A stretch of DNA of 64,000 nucleotides from Pedobacter sp. R20-19 (GTDB lineage Bacteria; Bacteroidota; Bacteroidia; Sphingobacteriales; Sphingobacteriaceae), in contig NZ_JCKI01000009.1 in assembly GCF_000708265.2 (NCBI RefSeq), forward strand, positions 62,001 through 126,000, given 5' to 3'. The notes beneath the pieces were generated by a model. The model had not been told where the DNA came from, did not search any database, and saw nothing but the letters and a program-made list of their open reading frames with translations. Both the position numbers and the translations under genes were made by a program. Of the stretch, positions 19,457 to 28,916 are shown piece by piece. Position 1 is the stretch's first letter; the number at the start of each line of letters is the position of its first letter.

Positions 19457-22400
19457 TTAAAAGCTAGCGTTAATGCCAAAAACAAATCCTCTGTTAAATG
19501 TGGAACCACCTAAATCCGGATCAATCCATTTCACTTTTGAATAAATTAAACCAGGGTTAATGGCTTGTGCATAAATTCTTAATCGGGATAAGGTTAATTT
19601 CTTCGCAATTTCTGATGCAAAATTGTAGCCTAAAGAGATATTCCTGATTTTAATAAACGAAGCATCCTGATAATTTAAGGCACTTACATATTGGTCACCG
19701 CTGGCACTGGCATAATTTGGTGCCGGATAATCATTTGTTGGGTTAGTTGGTGTCCAGTAATCAACCACTCGTTGTGCAAAACGACCTTGGAGTGCTTCTG
19801 CTCCGGTTTGAATAAGGAAATTGTAACGTGCAACAATAAAAATAGATAAATCAAATTGTTTGTAGCCAAATGTATTGATTAAACCACCTGTCCAGCTTGG
19901 ATTATAATGACCCAAAATCTGGCGGTCATTGTTGGCATCTATTTTATAGTCGCCGTTTAAATCTTTAACCTTAATACTGCCGGGACTAAACGTTACGCCA
20001 TTTAGTTTATACTTTGCAATTTCAGCTAAATCTTCAGGCGTATTCTGCCAGATGCCTTCTTTCACAAAATCATAGGCTACGCCATTTCTTTGTCCAATAA
20101 AGAAACGATCAATAACCATATCACCATTGTCTAATTTAACAATCTCATCTTTACTGGTAGAGAAATTCAGAGTAGATTCCCAGGTAAAATCTTTGGTTTT
20201 AATATTCACGGTATTTAAGGTCAAATCAAGGCCTTTGTTTTTGGTTGAGCCAATATTATCGTAAGAGGTAGTATAACCATTAACAGAAGCAATTTTTTTA
20301 AGCAGAATTAAGTCTGTTGTTTTTGATTTATAAATATCCAGTGATCCACTGATTCTTCCTTTTAAAATATCGAAATCTAAACCCAGGTTATATTGTAAGG
20401 TTTTTTCCCAGCTTAACAATTTATTCGGTAACGGAATGGGGTTGGCTAATGAAGCATCTGAAGAAACATAGCCGGTTTGGGCTGAACTGCCATAAGTATA
20501 AGTTAAGGGTTGCAACAGGCCAAGGGTGCTGCCAATATCTACTGATGAGTTACCGGTGCTACCTACGCCCAGTCTCAATTTTAACTGATCTACCCATTTA
20601 ATGTTTTTCATGAAATCTTCCTGCTCCAGTCTCCAGGCTAATGCTGCAGAAGGGAAGAAATCCCATTTGTTTCCTGCCGCAAGCTGTGATGCACCATCCC
20701 AGCGTGCTGATGCCGTTAACAGGTATTTGCTGTTAAAACTGTAGTTGGCTCTGGCCATGTAAGAAACCAGGGTTGATTTTCTTAAGTTGGTGTCAAAGGC
20801 ATCTAAGCCCGTAATGTTTCCGGTATTTAAACCATACCAAAGTGAATTGGGTAAGGAGATCTTGCTTCCGGTTAATGAAGAAGATTCTTCACGGAAGGAA
20901 GATGAACTTTGTAATAAGGTTACCCCAAAATTGTGCTTATTGATGGTTTTATCATAATACAATAAATGATCTAGTGTATATGCAAATCTATTGCTCTGAT
21001 TCAACTGCGCATAGTTGTTGATCGATCCAGGTACTCCGGCATCACGGTTAACAGACTTAGCGTCCTGATACCTGCCATTATAAAAATTTGAAAAATCAGG
21101 ACCAAAGTTAATACGGTATTTTAAGCCCTTTAATAAGTTTACCTCAGCAAAAATAGAGCCTAAGGTTCTCAAGGTTTTACGAAGGTTAATGTTGTAATCA
21201 GCTTCTAAAACCGGATTCTGGATGTTGATATCTCCGCCTGGTAAATTTATTCTGTTGCCATTAGCGTCAAATGGAATGGCTAAAGGCAGCATGCCACGTG
21301 CGGCGGCATAAATGTTCCCGGCACCAGACGCACTGGCGGCCTGGAAGCCATAGTTTTGAAGACCATAGGTTGCCGTAAGGTTTGCACCCATTTTAAACCA
21401 TTTTACCGGGTTTATTTCAACACTCAGTTTGCCACTGTATCTTTCAAAATCCTGGCCCAATTGTGTTCCTGTTTGATTTAAGTAACCAAAAGATCCATAA
21501 GCTTTAATTTTATCTGTACCACCACTTACACTCAATACATGATCTTGCGTAACACCAGTTCGGGTTACCAGATCGCCCCAATCAGTTGTGGGTACTAAAC
21601 TGCCATCAAATACACCATTTACCCATCCTTTATCCAGATTGGTGAGCATGTTTGGATCCTGTTTAAAAATCTCTCTATCGGCTGCTTGAGTGGCAATAAC
21701 CGGATAATTATAAATAGGTTGGGTATTGGTACCGTTAATGGAGTTCAAATATGCCGTACGGCGGTAAGCATCACGGCGAAACTCAATGTATTCACCAGAA
21801 TTCATCATATCCATTCGGTCATTCAAAGTTTCGATGGTTGCCGTACCCACATAATCTAAGGTTAATCTTCCGGCCTTACCTTTTTTGGTGGTAACTAAAA
21901 CCACACCATTAGCACCACGTGATCCGTAAATTGCAGTAGCTGAAGCATCCTTTAAAATATCGATGGATTCAATATCATTGGGGTTAATCGCCTCAATACC
22001 GCCAGCTTGCAAGGGGATTCCATCCACCACATATAAAGGCGAATTACTGGCCGTTAGTGATCTTACACCACGAATCAGGATACTTCCGAGTTGCCCCGGG
22101 CGCTCATTCGAAGTGATATCCACACCTGCAGCCTTACCTTGAATGGCTTGCAAAGCATTGGTAACTGGTCTTGATCTAATTTCCTCCGCACCAACACTCA
22201 CCACAGCTCCGGTTAAATCGCTTTTCTTTACCGTGTTGTAGCCCACCACCACAATTTCTTCTAAGTCATTAACGGCATTTTTAATCTGTATGGTAATATT
22301 TGTCCGGCCATTTACAGGAACTTCCTGCGTGGTATAACCTACATATGAAATCACCAAAATAGGGTTGGTGGTTCCTGAAGGTATAGTGATGGAAAATGCA

Positions 22401-22681
22401 CCATTTGCATCGGTGGTAGTCACTAAGGTTGTATTCTTAACCTTAACAATTACGCCTACGAGCGTTTCGCCTTTGTCATCTGTAATTTTTCCTTTTACCG
22501 TCTCATCAAAATTCTTAATTCCTTTTTTAATGACGAGCGACTCATTTTTAAAAGTAACGGCTGCCTGAGCCGAAGCGCCAACCATCAGCAGTGAAAGAGC
22601 AGAGATTCCCATAATCAGGAATTTTTTACCTCCAGATGCATTTTGCCGATGATGTGGCTTTGAATGTAAAGTGAAATACAT
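19457..22681 (-). CDS. SusC/RagA family TonB-dependent transporter (RG-I locus)
   Basis: A 1074-residue outer-membrane importer of oligosaccharides. A basic N-terminal stretch precedes the hydrophobic signal segment (FLIMGISALSLLMVGASAQA). A carboxypeptidase-regulatory-like beta domain follows (VKGKITDDKGETLVGVIV, about 62-145), then the LEEIVVVGYNTVKKSDLTGA linker of SusC proteins, the plug domain (SRPVTNALQAIQGKAAGVDI; IESIDILKDASATAIYGSRG, about 160-280) and a 22-strand barrel ending in Phe. No extra STN signalling domain is seen, so regulation is probably by a hybrid two-component system and not by anti-sigma signalling. It pairs with the SusD gene 11 bp downstream. Confidence 0.96.
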   Translation of the reverse strand: MYFTLHSKPHHRQNASGGKKFLIMGISALSLLMVGASAQAAVTFKNESLVIKKGIKNFDETVKGKITDDKGETLVGVIVKVKNTTLVTTTDANGAFSITIPSGTTNPILVISYVGYTTQEVPVNGRTNITIQIKNAVNDLEEIVVVGYNTVKKSDLTGAVVSVGAEEIRSRPVTNALQAIQGKAAGVDITSNERPGQLGSILIRGVRSLTASNSPLYVVDGIPLQAGGIEAINPNDIESIDILKDASATAIYGSRGANGVVLVTTKKGKAGRLTLDYVGTATIETLNDRMDMMNSGEYIEFRRDAYRRTAYLNSINGTNTQPIYNYPVIATQAADREIFKQDPNMLTNLDKGWVNGVFDGSLVPTTDWGDLVTRTGVTQDHVLSVSGGTDKIKAYGSFGYLNQTGTQLGQDFERYSGKLSVEINPVKWFKMGANLTATYGLQNYGFQAASASGAGNIYAAARGMLPLAIPFDANGNRINLPGGDINIQNPVLEADYNINLRKTLRTLGSIFAEVNLLKGLKYRINFGPDFSNFYNGRYQDAKSVNRDAGVPGSINNYAQLNQSNRFAYTLDHLLYYDKTINKHNFGVTLLQSSSSFREESSSLTGSKISLPNSLWYGLNTGNITGLDAFDTNLRKSTLVSYMARANYSFNSKYLLTASARWDGASQLAAGNKWDFFPSAALAWRLEQEDFMKNIKWVDQLKLRLGVGSTGNSSVDIGSTLGLLQPLTYTYGSSAQTGYVSSDASLANPIPLPNKLLSWEKTLQYNLGLDFDILKGRISGSLDIYKSKTTDLILLKKIASVNGYTTSYDNIGSTKNKGLDLTLNTVNIKTKDFTWESTLNFSTSKDEIVKLDNGDMVIDRFFIGQRNGVAYDFVKEGIWQNTPEDLAEIAKYKLNGVTFSPGSIKVKDLNGDYKIDANNDRQILGHYNPSWTGGLINTFGYKQFDLSIFIVARYNFLIQTGAEALQGRFAQRVVDYWTPTNPTNDYPAPNYASASGDQYVSALNYQDASFIKIRNISLGYNFASEIAKKLTLSRLRIYAQAINPGLIYSKVKWIDPDLGGSTFNRGFVFGINASF

Positions 22682-23140
22682 AGTTTTTGATTATTGATTT
22701 GATATATTTAGTTAGTTGGTATTGTATTCTTGCTCTTAGCCAGGCAAAGGTTTTGAACCGGATTAATGTGCTAAGCCTGAACTTCCACGCAATGCATCTT
22801 TTTTTGAGGAGTATCTAGTCCTGAATCAATTGAAAATCATGGCAATACCTGATCAATTGTCCTTTATAAATTAATCTTGATAAAAGATTTCCGGAACTTA
22901 TTTTTTTAACAGAAAATAGTTTTGGTTTGGTTGTTTTGTTTTTTTAGATCTGGTAAGCCATTTTGAATTGAATATCAATGCAAAATTGTTCCATAACCAC
23001 TCATATTTGGTTTTTTAAGTGTTTAGAATATATCTGGTTAATTGTAGTTACGAGGTTATGACTTTTATTTTGTTAACCCATCCTGATCTATCCTGCTAAA
23101 AGGTAAAAATTAACAAATAAGGCATTTCTCTTCCAAAGAA
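22682..23140. promoter_or_regulatory. Upstream region of susC (minus strand), no gene
   Basis: This 459-bp AT-rich stretch must contain the minus-strand promoter for susC-susD. I could not fix a convincing Bacteroidetes -33/-7 pair (TTTG and TAnnTTTG). No open frame of credible composition is present. Confidence 0.4.
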
Positions 23141-23295
23141 AAGGTGCCGATAGGCGGATAGGGGTCACCACCCCGCCTTTCAGGCGCCCTTCTTAAAAAA
23201 AGAGTTGCATATAATTTTACGATTTGGTTTCGAGAAATGTTTTTTTCCAAAGCCTTTTCCTTCAAGGGGAAAGGTGCCGATAGGCGGATAGGGGT
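23141..23295. repeat. Two direct copies of a 25-bp interspersed element
   Basis: An identical 25-nt block beginning AAGGTGCCGATAGG occurs at 23141-23165 and 23271-23295, both preceded by AAAG-type pyrimidine/purine flanks (CTTCCAAAGAA; CCTTCAAGGGG). The first copy continues into CACCCCGCCTTTCAGGCGCCC. A decayed relative in the other orientation, CCCCGCCCTTTTAGCACCCG, is near 34870. These look like non-autonomous interspersed repeats. Confidence 0.7.
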
Positions 23296-23306
23296 TCGCC
23301 AACAAA

Positions 23307-23338
23307 AAGAAAAAAGTCGTAACGGAAGGCTACGACTT
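23307..23338 (-). terminator. Rho-independent terminator after the acyl-CoA dehydrogenase gene
   Basis: On the minus strand: AAGTCGTA, 9-nt loop, TACGACTT, followed by a T-rich run (TTTTCTTTTTG). Located about 60 bp past the stop codon of the gene at 23398-24897. Confidence 0.8.
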
Positions 23339-23397
23339 GTGTTTTCTGAGCAGAAAATAAATATTTTAATACTGCTGACTTGATCTTTTACATTTGC

Positions 23398-24897
23398 TTA
23401 TGCAAAATCAAGCCATAAACTATCCATATGGTAATCACTCACTTCTACCACCTTATTGTTGAATCGAAGGGAAGTAATTAAACTGGCCACTTCTTGTTGC
23501 AACATTACGATGCAGTTATCTACCAGTTCTTTTCTAAATCCCTTTTCCGAAAGATCAATTACATAGCCAACACAAATGATTCTGGCTACGATTCTGCCGA
23601 GGTCAACCAGTTTTCTTTGGGCCAGCTGTTCATCTGGTGCAAAAGAAAGTTCTGCCTTGAAGTAATCAGCAGATTTTACCGTTAGTGGAAATTCTTTTAA
23701 GTACTGGTAAAGCTGAGGCTGCTTTTGCTTTTTCATGCCCTTAATGATCATTTCGCCAATTTGTGCGTAAAGCATTTCATTAGAACCTTCAAAGATTTGG
23801 AAAGGGCGACTATCCATAATTCCTCGTCCACCGATGTGGCTGGTGCGGTAACCTTTTGCACCTGATAACTGCACCAATAATTGTGCACTTTCCTGCATCA
23901 AATCGGTTACTACAGTTTTCATAGTATTGGCTTCTAATCCTTCGGTAGCTAAGTTGTTTTCTATACCACTAATGGCTGAACTCTTAGCACACATGGCAGA
24001 ACAAATGGTATAAGCTGCCTGTAACCTTGAAATCTGAAACTTCACATTATCCATCCCAAGCAAATTGCCAACGCCAACCTTTCTGTTGTCACATTGGTGA
24101 TAGGCTTCATCCAGCATTCTTTTAATGAAACCCATTCCCATTCCTGGAAACTGCATTCTGCTTCGGTGCAGAATATCCAGCATCATTTTAATCCCCGTGG
24201 TTTCAGGGATAAGTTTCTGGTTTTTAGGTACGGTAAGATCCAGTTGATTTAATCCGTAAGGAATAAGGTATAAACCGGCATTGTCATAATATTCTTCTAC
24301 ATGGATTTGTTGTGCTGCAATAGCATCTTCACACACAAAAAAATCGATATCTCTGGCTAATGAACCGTCGGCACCTTCATTTCTAGCTGCTACAATCCAA
24401 TAATTAGCCATTCCGGTAAGTCCCTGCCAATGTTTTGTTCCTTTAATTGTGTAGCCATTTTCAGTTTCTTTGCTGGTGGTTCGCATGTTCAATGCATCAC
24501 TTCCAAAATTGGGTTCAGTAATCATTAAACCACCCATATTTTGATCTTTCAAAAACTTATCAAAAATTCCTTGTTTAATATCATCATGGCCATATTTGGC
24601 TACTGGCTCTAAAAATAAAGCGATATTAATCCCAAAAGTTAATGAAAGTGATAGCGATTCATAAGAAGCTGCCGAAAGAATGCCGAGACATTCTTTAACC
24701 TTACATCCTCTGCCTCCAAATGCTGATGGAACAGCTACCGATAACGGAACATGATCCATGATTGCTGTTAGCAGTTCTGGCGGAAGGCCTCTTTGCAAAC
24801 TTAGCTGATCAATATTATGTTTTTCCTGAAAAAGATGTTTTAGATTTTGTTCAAAGGTTTTTAAAAATTCTGGAAACTCCTGGTTAAAATTATTCAT
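23398..24897 (-). CDS. Acyl-CoA dehydrogenase family protein
   Basis: A flavin enzyme oxidising the alpha-beta bond of an acyl-CoA thioester. At 499 residues it is longer than the usual 380, with an extended C-terminus. The three family domains are visible: N-terminal helices (about 40-120), the mid beta domain with MITEPNFGSDALNMRT and GYTIKGTKHWQG (about 130-250), and the C-terminal helical bundle. IFEGSNEMLYAQ near residue 365 contains the Glu at the usual catalytic-base position. No signal peptide is present. Neighbours do not suggest a pathway: it sits alone between a sugar locus and the MOSC gene, with its own terminator and a dyad upstream. The substrate chain is unknown. Confidence 0.88.
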   Translation of the reverse strand: MNNFNQEFPEFLKTFEQNLKHLFQEKHNIDQLSLQRGLPPELLTAIMDHVPLSVAVPSAFGGRGCKVKECLGILSAASYESLSLSLTFGINIALFLEPVAKYGHDDIKQGIFDKFLKDQNMGGLMITEPNFGSDALNMRTTSKETENGYTIKGTKHWQGLTGMANYWIVAARNEGADGSLARDIDFFVCEDAIAAQQIHVEEYYDNAGLYLIPYGLNQLDLTVPKNQKLIPETTGIKMMLDILHRSRMQFPGMGMGFIKRMLDEAYHQCDNRKVGVGNLLGMDNVKFQISRLQAAYTICSAMCAKSSAISGIENNLATEGLEANTMKTVVTDLMQESAQLLVQLSGAKGYRTSHIGGRGIMDSRPFQIFEGSNEMLYAQIGEMIIKGMKKQKQPQLYQYLKEFPLTVKSADYFKAELSFAPDEQLAQRKLVDLGRIVARIICVGYVIDLSEKGFRKELVDNCIVMLQQEVASLITSLRFNNKVVEVSDYHMDSLWLDFA

Positions 24898-24931
24898 TAT
24901 TTATGCTTCGTTAAGCTTATTTATATATGTA

Positions 24932-24964
24932 ATGTCAGATCTGTACTCATGATATATCTGACAT
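24932..24964 (-). promoter_or_regulatory. Candidate operator dyad upstream of the acyl-CoA dehydrogenase
   Basis: A 9-bp perfect inverted repeat, ATGTCAGAT and ATCTGACAT with a 15-nt spacer, lies 35-67 bp upstream of the start codon on the minus strand. Its size and place fit a dimeric repressor site such as those of TetR-type fatty-acid regulators, though it could also be a 5'-leader hairpin. No regulator gene is adjacent. Confidence 0.35.
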
Positions 24965-25154
24965 CTTGATCAGGTTTATTCTTTCAGCTGCTTTATATTC
25001 AGCACTTGCAAGCCTAGCTTATTTCATTGAAGGGCAATGTAGTGAAATTAGTTTTACATATACCAACATCGTTTCAAGTAAATACGCTTCAAAAATGGTA
25101 ATAATTATTTAGAATCTTTCTAATTAGTTAAAAGTTTATCCAACTTATCTTCAT

Positions 25155-25967
25155 TTATGATTTCCAATTTTCTACTTTGAGTTCATCGCCAACATGAATT
25201 ACGGCAGTGCCCTTATGAAGAAGATTTTGACCAAACATAATTTTTTGATTAAACGTTCGATAGCCAGCTAATGTTTTCAATGGTTCTTTTCCTTTAATAC
25301 CAGTTTCCTGATTTACGGTAATTAATACACATCTGGCACATGGCTTTACGGCAGAAAAATGTAGGCTACCCAACCAAAAGGTTTTAAAATGATCTTCTGC
25401 ATGTGCTTCTCCACCAGAAAAAACAAAGTTGGGTCTGAAGCGGTTCATATTCACCGGTTCAGCTAATTTCTCATTCAGCGCATCAAGTGATGACTGGCCA
25501 ATGAGCAGGGTAGGGTAACCATCCGAAAAGCTTTTAACCTCTCCATTTGCTGCATATTGTGGATCTACCATAATTTTTTCATCAGACATGCGTACCAATC
25601 TAACCTCAAATTGCAGGTAAGCTGTAAACCAGTCACTAACTACTTTACTCACTTCCAAACCAACTGAAGCGTCATCCCATACGGTTACTTTAATGCGCTT
25701 GCCAGTCGTTTCATCCAGTTTAAAAGAAATTTCAAGTTCCTGGTCTACTTTATGTTTAATATACAGCTGGTCATCTTTAATATCTACCTGCAGCAGAGAT
25801 AGTTGTGCATATTTGCGCTGGGTGATAAAGGTTCCCTCATGATCCACTAGCATCCAGCGCCTGTCGTACTGAAGTCCTTCATCTTCCATCAAAGCCTCCT
25901 CCAATCTGAGTCCGCCAAGTGATTTAATGGGATAAATATAAATGTCGGTGAGAAAAAACTTGTTCAT
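25155..25967 (-). CDS. MOSC domain-containing protein (YcbX-like)
   Basis: A 270-residue protein with the MOSC N-terminal beta-barrel (DIYIYPIKSLGGLRL at the start; GLQYDRRWMLVD; FITQRKYAQL) and the C-terminal MOSC domain (NRFRPNFVFSGGEAHAED; PCARCVLITVNQETG). The conserved Cys of the PCARC segment is the residue that binds sulfur or molybdenum cofactor in the family. Such proteins help molybdenum enzymes reduce N-hydroxylated compounds or move sulfur. Interestingly a molybdenum hydroxylase is encoded at 57.7-61.6 kb, but no direct link is shown. The gene is monocistronic on the minus strand. Confidence 0.9.
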   Translation of the reverse strand: MNKFFLTDIYIYPIKSLGGLRLEEALMEDEGLQYDRRWMLVDHEGTFITQRKYAQLSLLQVDIKDDQLYIKHKVDQELEISFKLDETTGKRIKVTVWDDASVGLEVSKVVSDWFTAYLQFEVRLVRMSDEKIMVDPQYAANGEVKSFSDGYPTLLIGQSSLDALNEKLAEPVNMNRFRPNFVFSGGEAHAEDHFKTFWLGSLHFSAVKPCARCVLITVNQETGIKGKEPLKTLAGYRTFNQKIMFGQNLLHKGTAVIHVGDELKVENWKS

Positions 25968-25980
25968 TCAACAAATATAA

Positions 25981-26030
25981 TAAAACAAAAACAGGAAATA
26001 ACAGGCTAAAGATGCCCATATATTTCCTGT
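25981..26030 (-). terminator. Rho-independent terminator after the export cassette 1
   Basis: On the minus strand: ACAGGAAATA, 20-nt loop, TATTTCCTGT, then TTTTTGTTTTA. It lies about 30 bp past the TolC stop codon, closing the minus-strand cassette. Confidence 0.75.
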
Positions 26031-26061
26031 ATCATTAATTTACAAGTCTTAAAGGATAGGA

Positions 26062-27537
26062 TCAATTCAACCGAATATCCTGTCGGGTTCCAGCTTTATA
26101 ATAAAGTTCAGCCAGTGTTTTCTGGTATCCGGAAATCATGCTTTCCTGCTTAATTTTCATGTCGATTAATTTTGTTTCCCTGCTGTTAATCAGAAAGAGA
26201 GTACTTTCGCCAAGGTTAAATTTTTGATTCTCGCCTGTTACTAGGATTTGCTGATTTTGAACACTTTGAATTTGAACAGCCAGTTGTGAAGAATAGGCAG
26301 TTAGCTCATTATAAGCAGCTGTAATCTCATTGCTGATCGTTCTGCTGGACTGTTGGAGATCATAATTTAATTCTTGTTGCTTAATTTTAACTTCCCTCAA
26401 TTTTCCACGCTCGGATCTTAAAAAAAGCGGAAAGGCAAATTCAATCCCGATTTTATAATTGCTCCAGTTGAAATCGTAATCACCAGGAATAACGCTGTTT
26501 ATACCCGTTCTATTTGAAAGTAAATTCCCGGTAACGTTTAGTTTGGGTTTGAGCAATTCTTGCCTATAACTTCTTTCTACCGCCAGTTGAGCGCCTTTAG
26601 TTCTCAATTTAATCAATTCAGGATGCTGAGTGGCGGCCTGTCCTAGTAGTGTATCCAAAGTTAGGGGATTGGGTTTGGCCGTTGCTGGATTAGTATTTTG
26701 CGGTACGGCGTCAGCTGGCAGTTCAAGCGGATTTCCATCTTCACTCCAGAGGTGATTGGACAAAACCAGCTGAGCATTTTGCAGCTCTATTTTCATTTTT
26801 TCTTTTTGAATGATCCTCTCCTGTACTGTAATATAGGCTTCAACTGAATCAATTGCTGGCTTATCACCTATAATGGTTTGCCTGCTCATGGCCGTAAATC
26901 TTCGCTGTGCCAGTTCTACGCCCTCATTAATTAAAGCGAACTGCCTGTAAGCATAATACCAGTTCCAGTAATCTTTTGCTACCCCATACCATACCGCATT
27001 AATCTGTTTCAGCTGTTCGGCTTCAGCATATTGCACCATAATTTTTGATTGGCGAAGCGTATTTCTTCGGGCATCAATCAAGAGTCCCTGGCCTAAAGGG
27101 ATACTCAGGCCTACAGCAGATAAACCTTGCGTGTTGGTTTTAGTCTCCGGGTTTACATAGGTGCCCACATTTCGGTCATAACCAATTTTTAAATCAGCAC
27201 CAGCCAGCCAAAGTGGAATTTTTAATTCACTATTCCATTTGTTATAATATTCGGTATTGCCAAAGAGTTTTCGGGCGAAGCCAGCCTTAAGTTCCGGATC
27301 AAAATAACCTAGAGATTGTAGCACACTGGCACGAGCTGATTCACTAAGCAAAGCGGCTTGTTTAACAATAGGATGATACCGGAATACGAGCATCTGAAGA
27401 TCGTTGATTGAAAAAACTTTTACACTATCGGCTTCAGTTTTAGCCACAGCGGTTTGTTGTGCTTTTACCAACTGTGTGATCACCGTGGAGAAGAAAAGCA
27501 TTAAAGTGATCAGGAATGCTTTAAAATTATTTTTCAT
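26062..27537 (-). CDS. TolC family outer-membrane channel, export cassette 1
   Basis: The outer-membrane and periplasmic channel of a tripartite exporter. It is 491 residues with a signal peptide (to about residue 27, VKAQ) and the two repeated helical-hairpin halves of the TolC family, e.g. GVGLSIPLGQGLLIDARRNT-like and ESTLFLINSRETKLIDMKIK near the end. The last gene of a three-gene minus-strand cassette, it starts 14 bp after the HlyD-like gene and is followed by a terminator. A closely related copy is encoded at 55281-56771. The transported substrate is unknown. Confidence 0.9.
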   Translation of the reverse strand: MKNNFKAFLITLMLFFSTVITQLVKAQQTAVAKTEADSVKVFSINDLQMLVFRYHPIVKQAALLSESARASVLQSLGYFDPELKAGFARKLFGNTEYYNKWNSELKIPLWLAGADLKIGYDRNVGTYVNPETKTNTQGLSAVGLSIPLGQGLLIDARRNTLRQSKIMVQYAEAEQLKQINAVWYGVAKDYWNWYYAYRQFALINEGVELAQRRFTAMSRQTIIGDKPAIDSVEAYITVQERIIQKEKMKIELQNAQLVLSNHLWSEDGNPLELPADAVPQNTNPATAKPNPLTLDTLLGQAATQHPELIKLRTKGAQLAVERSYRQELLKPKLNVTGNLLSNRTGINSVIPGDYDFNWSNYKIGIEFAFPLFLRSERGKLREVKIKQQELNYDLQQSSRTISNEITAAYNELTAYSSQLAVQIQSVQNQQILVTGENQKFNLGESTLFLINSRETKLIDMKIKQESMISGYQKTLAELYYKAGTRQDIRLN

Positions 27538-27551
27538 ATTGGTTTGTACCT

Positions 27552-28916
27552 TTATTTTTTATCCTTACTACCACCTGCTGGCTCTTTTTCTAAACTTGGC
27601 GGAAAACCATTAAGCTGTCGCCAGATCTCGTACCAAAGCGGTACTGATCTTAAAATAATCCGTCCGTAAACCCCTGAACCCTGACGAAGTTGTACCGGCC
27701 AGGGTTCATCTTTTGAAGGAACAGGATGGGTTTGGCTGATCAATAAACGGTATTTTCCACCGGTGCTGCTTACCCGGTCAATAGAAGAAACTTTTCCGGC
27801 AAAAGTACCCACTGCTACAGATGGCCAGCCTGAAAACTGAACAGATGGCCAGCCTTCAAATTGTAAACGAACATCACTGGTGTCTAAAATCAAAGGCACA
27901 TCCATAGCGCTCACATAAAGTTCGGCTGCCACCAATGGCGATTTTGGTTGTAATGTAGCTACAGATTCGCCTTCTTTAATGTTCTCTCCAATCCCTGCTT
28001 TAAGCGTTTTCACAACGAATCCGCTCTGAGGAGCCCTCACCACATATAAGCCACGGCGAATACTGATGTTAGAAATGTCGTTTCTTAATTTAGCAATATC
28101 TCCCTGTGCACTGGCCCTGCTGGAGATGGCAGAACTCATGTCTGATTGTGCCTTTGCGATTGATTCCTGATATTTTGCCCGGATATTATCCAGTTCGATG
28201 CTGGCATTGAGCAGGTTTTGCGTAGAGTTGCTAAGTTTGTTTCGCTGCCCAATTACTTTTGCATTATCTTCCTGAAGCTTTAGCCTGCGGGTTTCAATAT
28301 CAGTAAGGGAGAAAAGTCCGTTTTTATATCCGGTTTCATAGCGTTCTAACCGGGTTTTGGTGGTTTCGTAAAATTTCTGAACGGCCAATAATTCTGCGCT
28401 ATCAATGCTAACGTAGTTTCTGGCCTGGCGTACTTTATTTTCTGCAGCTTTCATCTGAAATTTTAAACCATCATTCATAGCCCGCATCTGGCTATTGGTG
28501 GCATCTATCTTTTGCAATGCTGCGGTTTCACTTCCACGTTTCGCATCCAATTGCTCATTTAAGCGGGTAGGTAGCTCAGGGTCAAAATATGATTGACTGG
28601 TCTCTGAAATGACCAGGATGGTATCACCTTTCTTTACTTCCTGGCCTTCACGTACTGCCCAATGTTCTATCCTTCCGCCAATTTGGTTTTGTACGGTTTG
28701 TGGCCGGTCTTCAGGACGCAGCGCAGTGACCGTACCCCGTCCCGGAATGGTTTGGCGGAAAGGAAGGAAGAGCAGGATGGCAAAAAAAACAAAAATAAAA
28801 AGAAGTACTCTGCCCAATAGTTTAGGCCCTTTCGCATCCATAATTTTACTGTTGGTATGCACAGATAATTCTTCCCAGTTTTTAAGCTGTGCAAGGTGGT
28901 TACTTACTTTACCCAT
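27552..28916 (-). CDS. HlyD-type periplasmic adaptor, export cassette 1
   Basis: A membrane fusion protein that links an inner-membrane pump to a TolC channel. Its 454 residues begin with a short cytoplasmic segment, then one membrane helix (LLFIFVFFAILLFLPF, about 36-52), a lipoyl-like half motif (IGGRIEHWAVREGQEVKKGDTILVI), a long coiled-coil hairpin (about 120-270), the second lipoyl half (YVVRAPQSGFVVKTLKAGIGENIKEGE) and a beta-barrel part ending in RQGSGVYGRI. It overlaps the upstream ABC transmembrane gene by 8 bp, so their translation is coupled. It resembles the adaptor at 53926-55284 along its whole length. Confidence 0.9.
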   Translation of the reverse strand: MGKVSNHLAQLKNWEELSVHTNSKIMDAKGPKLLGRVLLFIFVFFAILLFLPFRQTIPGRGTVTALRPEDRPQTVQNQIGGRIEHWAVREGQEVKKGDTILVISETSQSYFDPELPTRLNEQLDAKRGSETAALQKIDATNSQMRAMNDGLKFQMKAAENKVRQARNYVSIDSAELLAVQKFYETTKTRLERYETGYKNGLFSLTDIETRRLKLQEDNAKVIGQRNKLSNSTQNLLNASIELDNIRAKYQESIAKAQSDMSSAISSRASAQGDIAKLRNDISNISIRRGLYVVRAPQSGFVVKTLKAGIGENIKEGESVATLQPKSPLVAAELYVSAMDVPLILDTSDVRLQFEGWPSVQFSGWPSVAVGTFAGKVSSIDRVSSTGGKYRLLISQTHPVPSKDEPWPVQLRQGSGVYGRIILRSVPLWYEIWRQLNGFPPSLEKEPAGGSKDKK

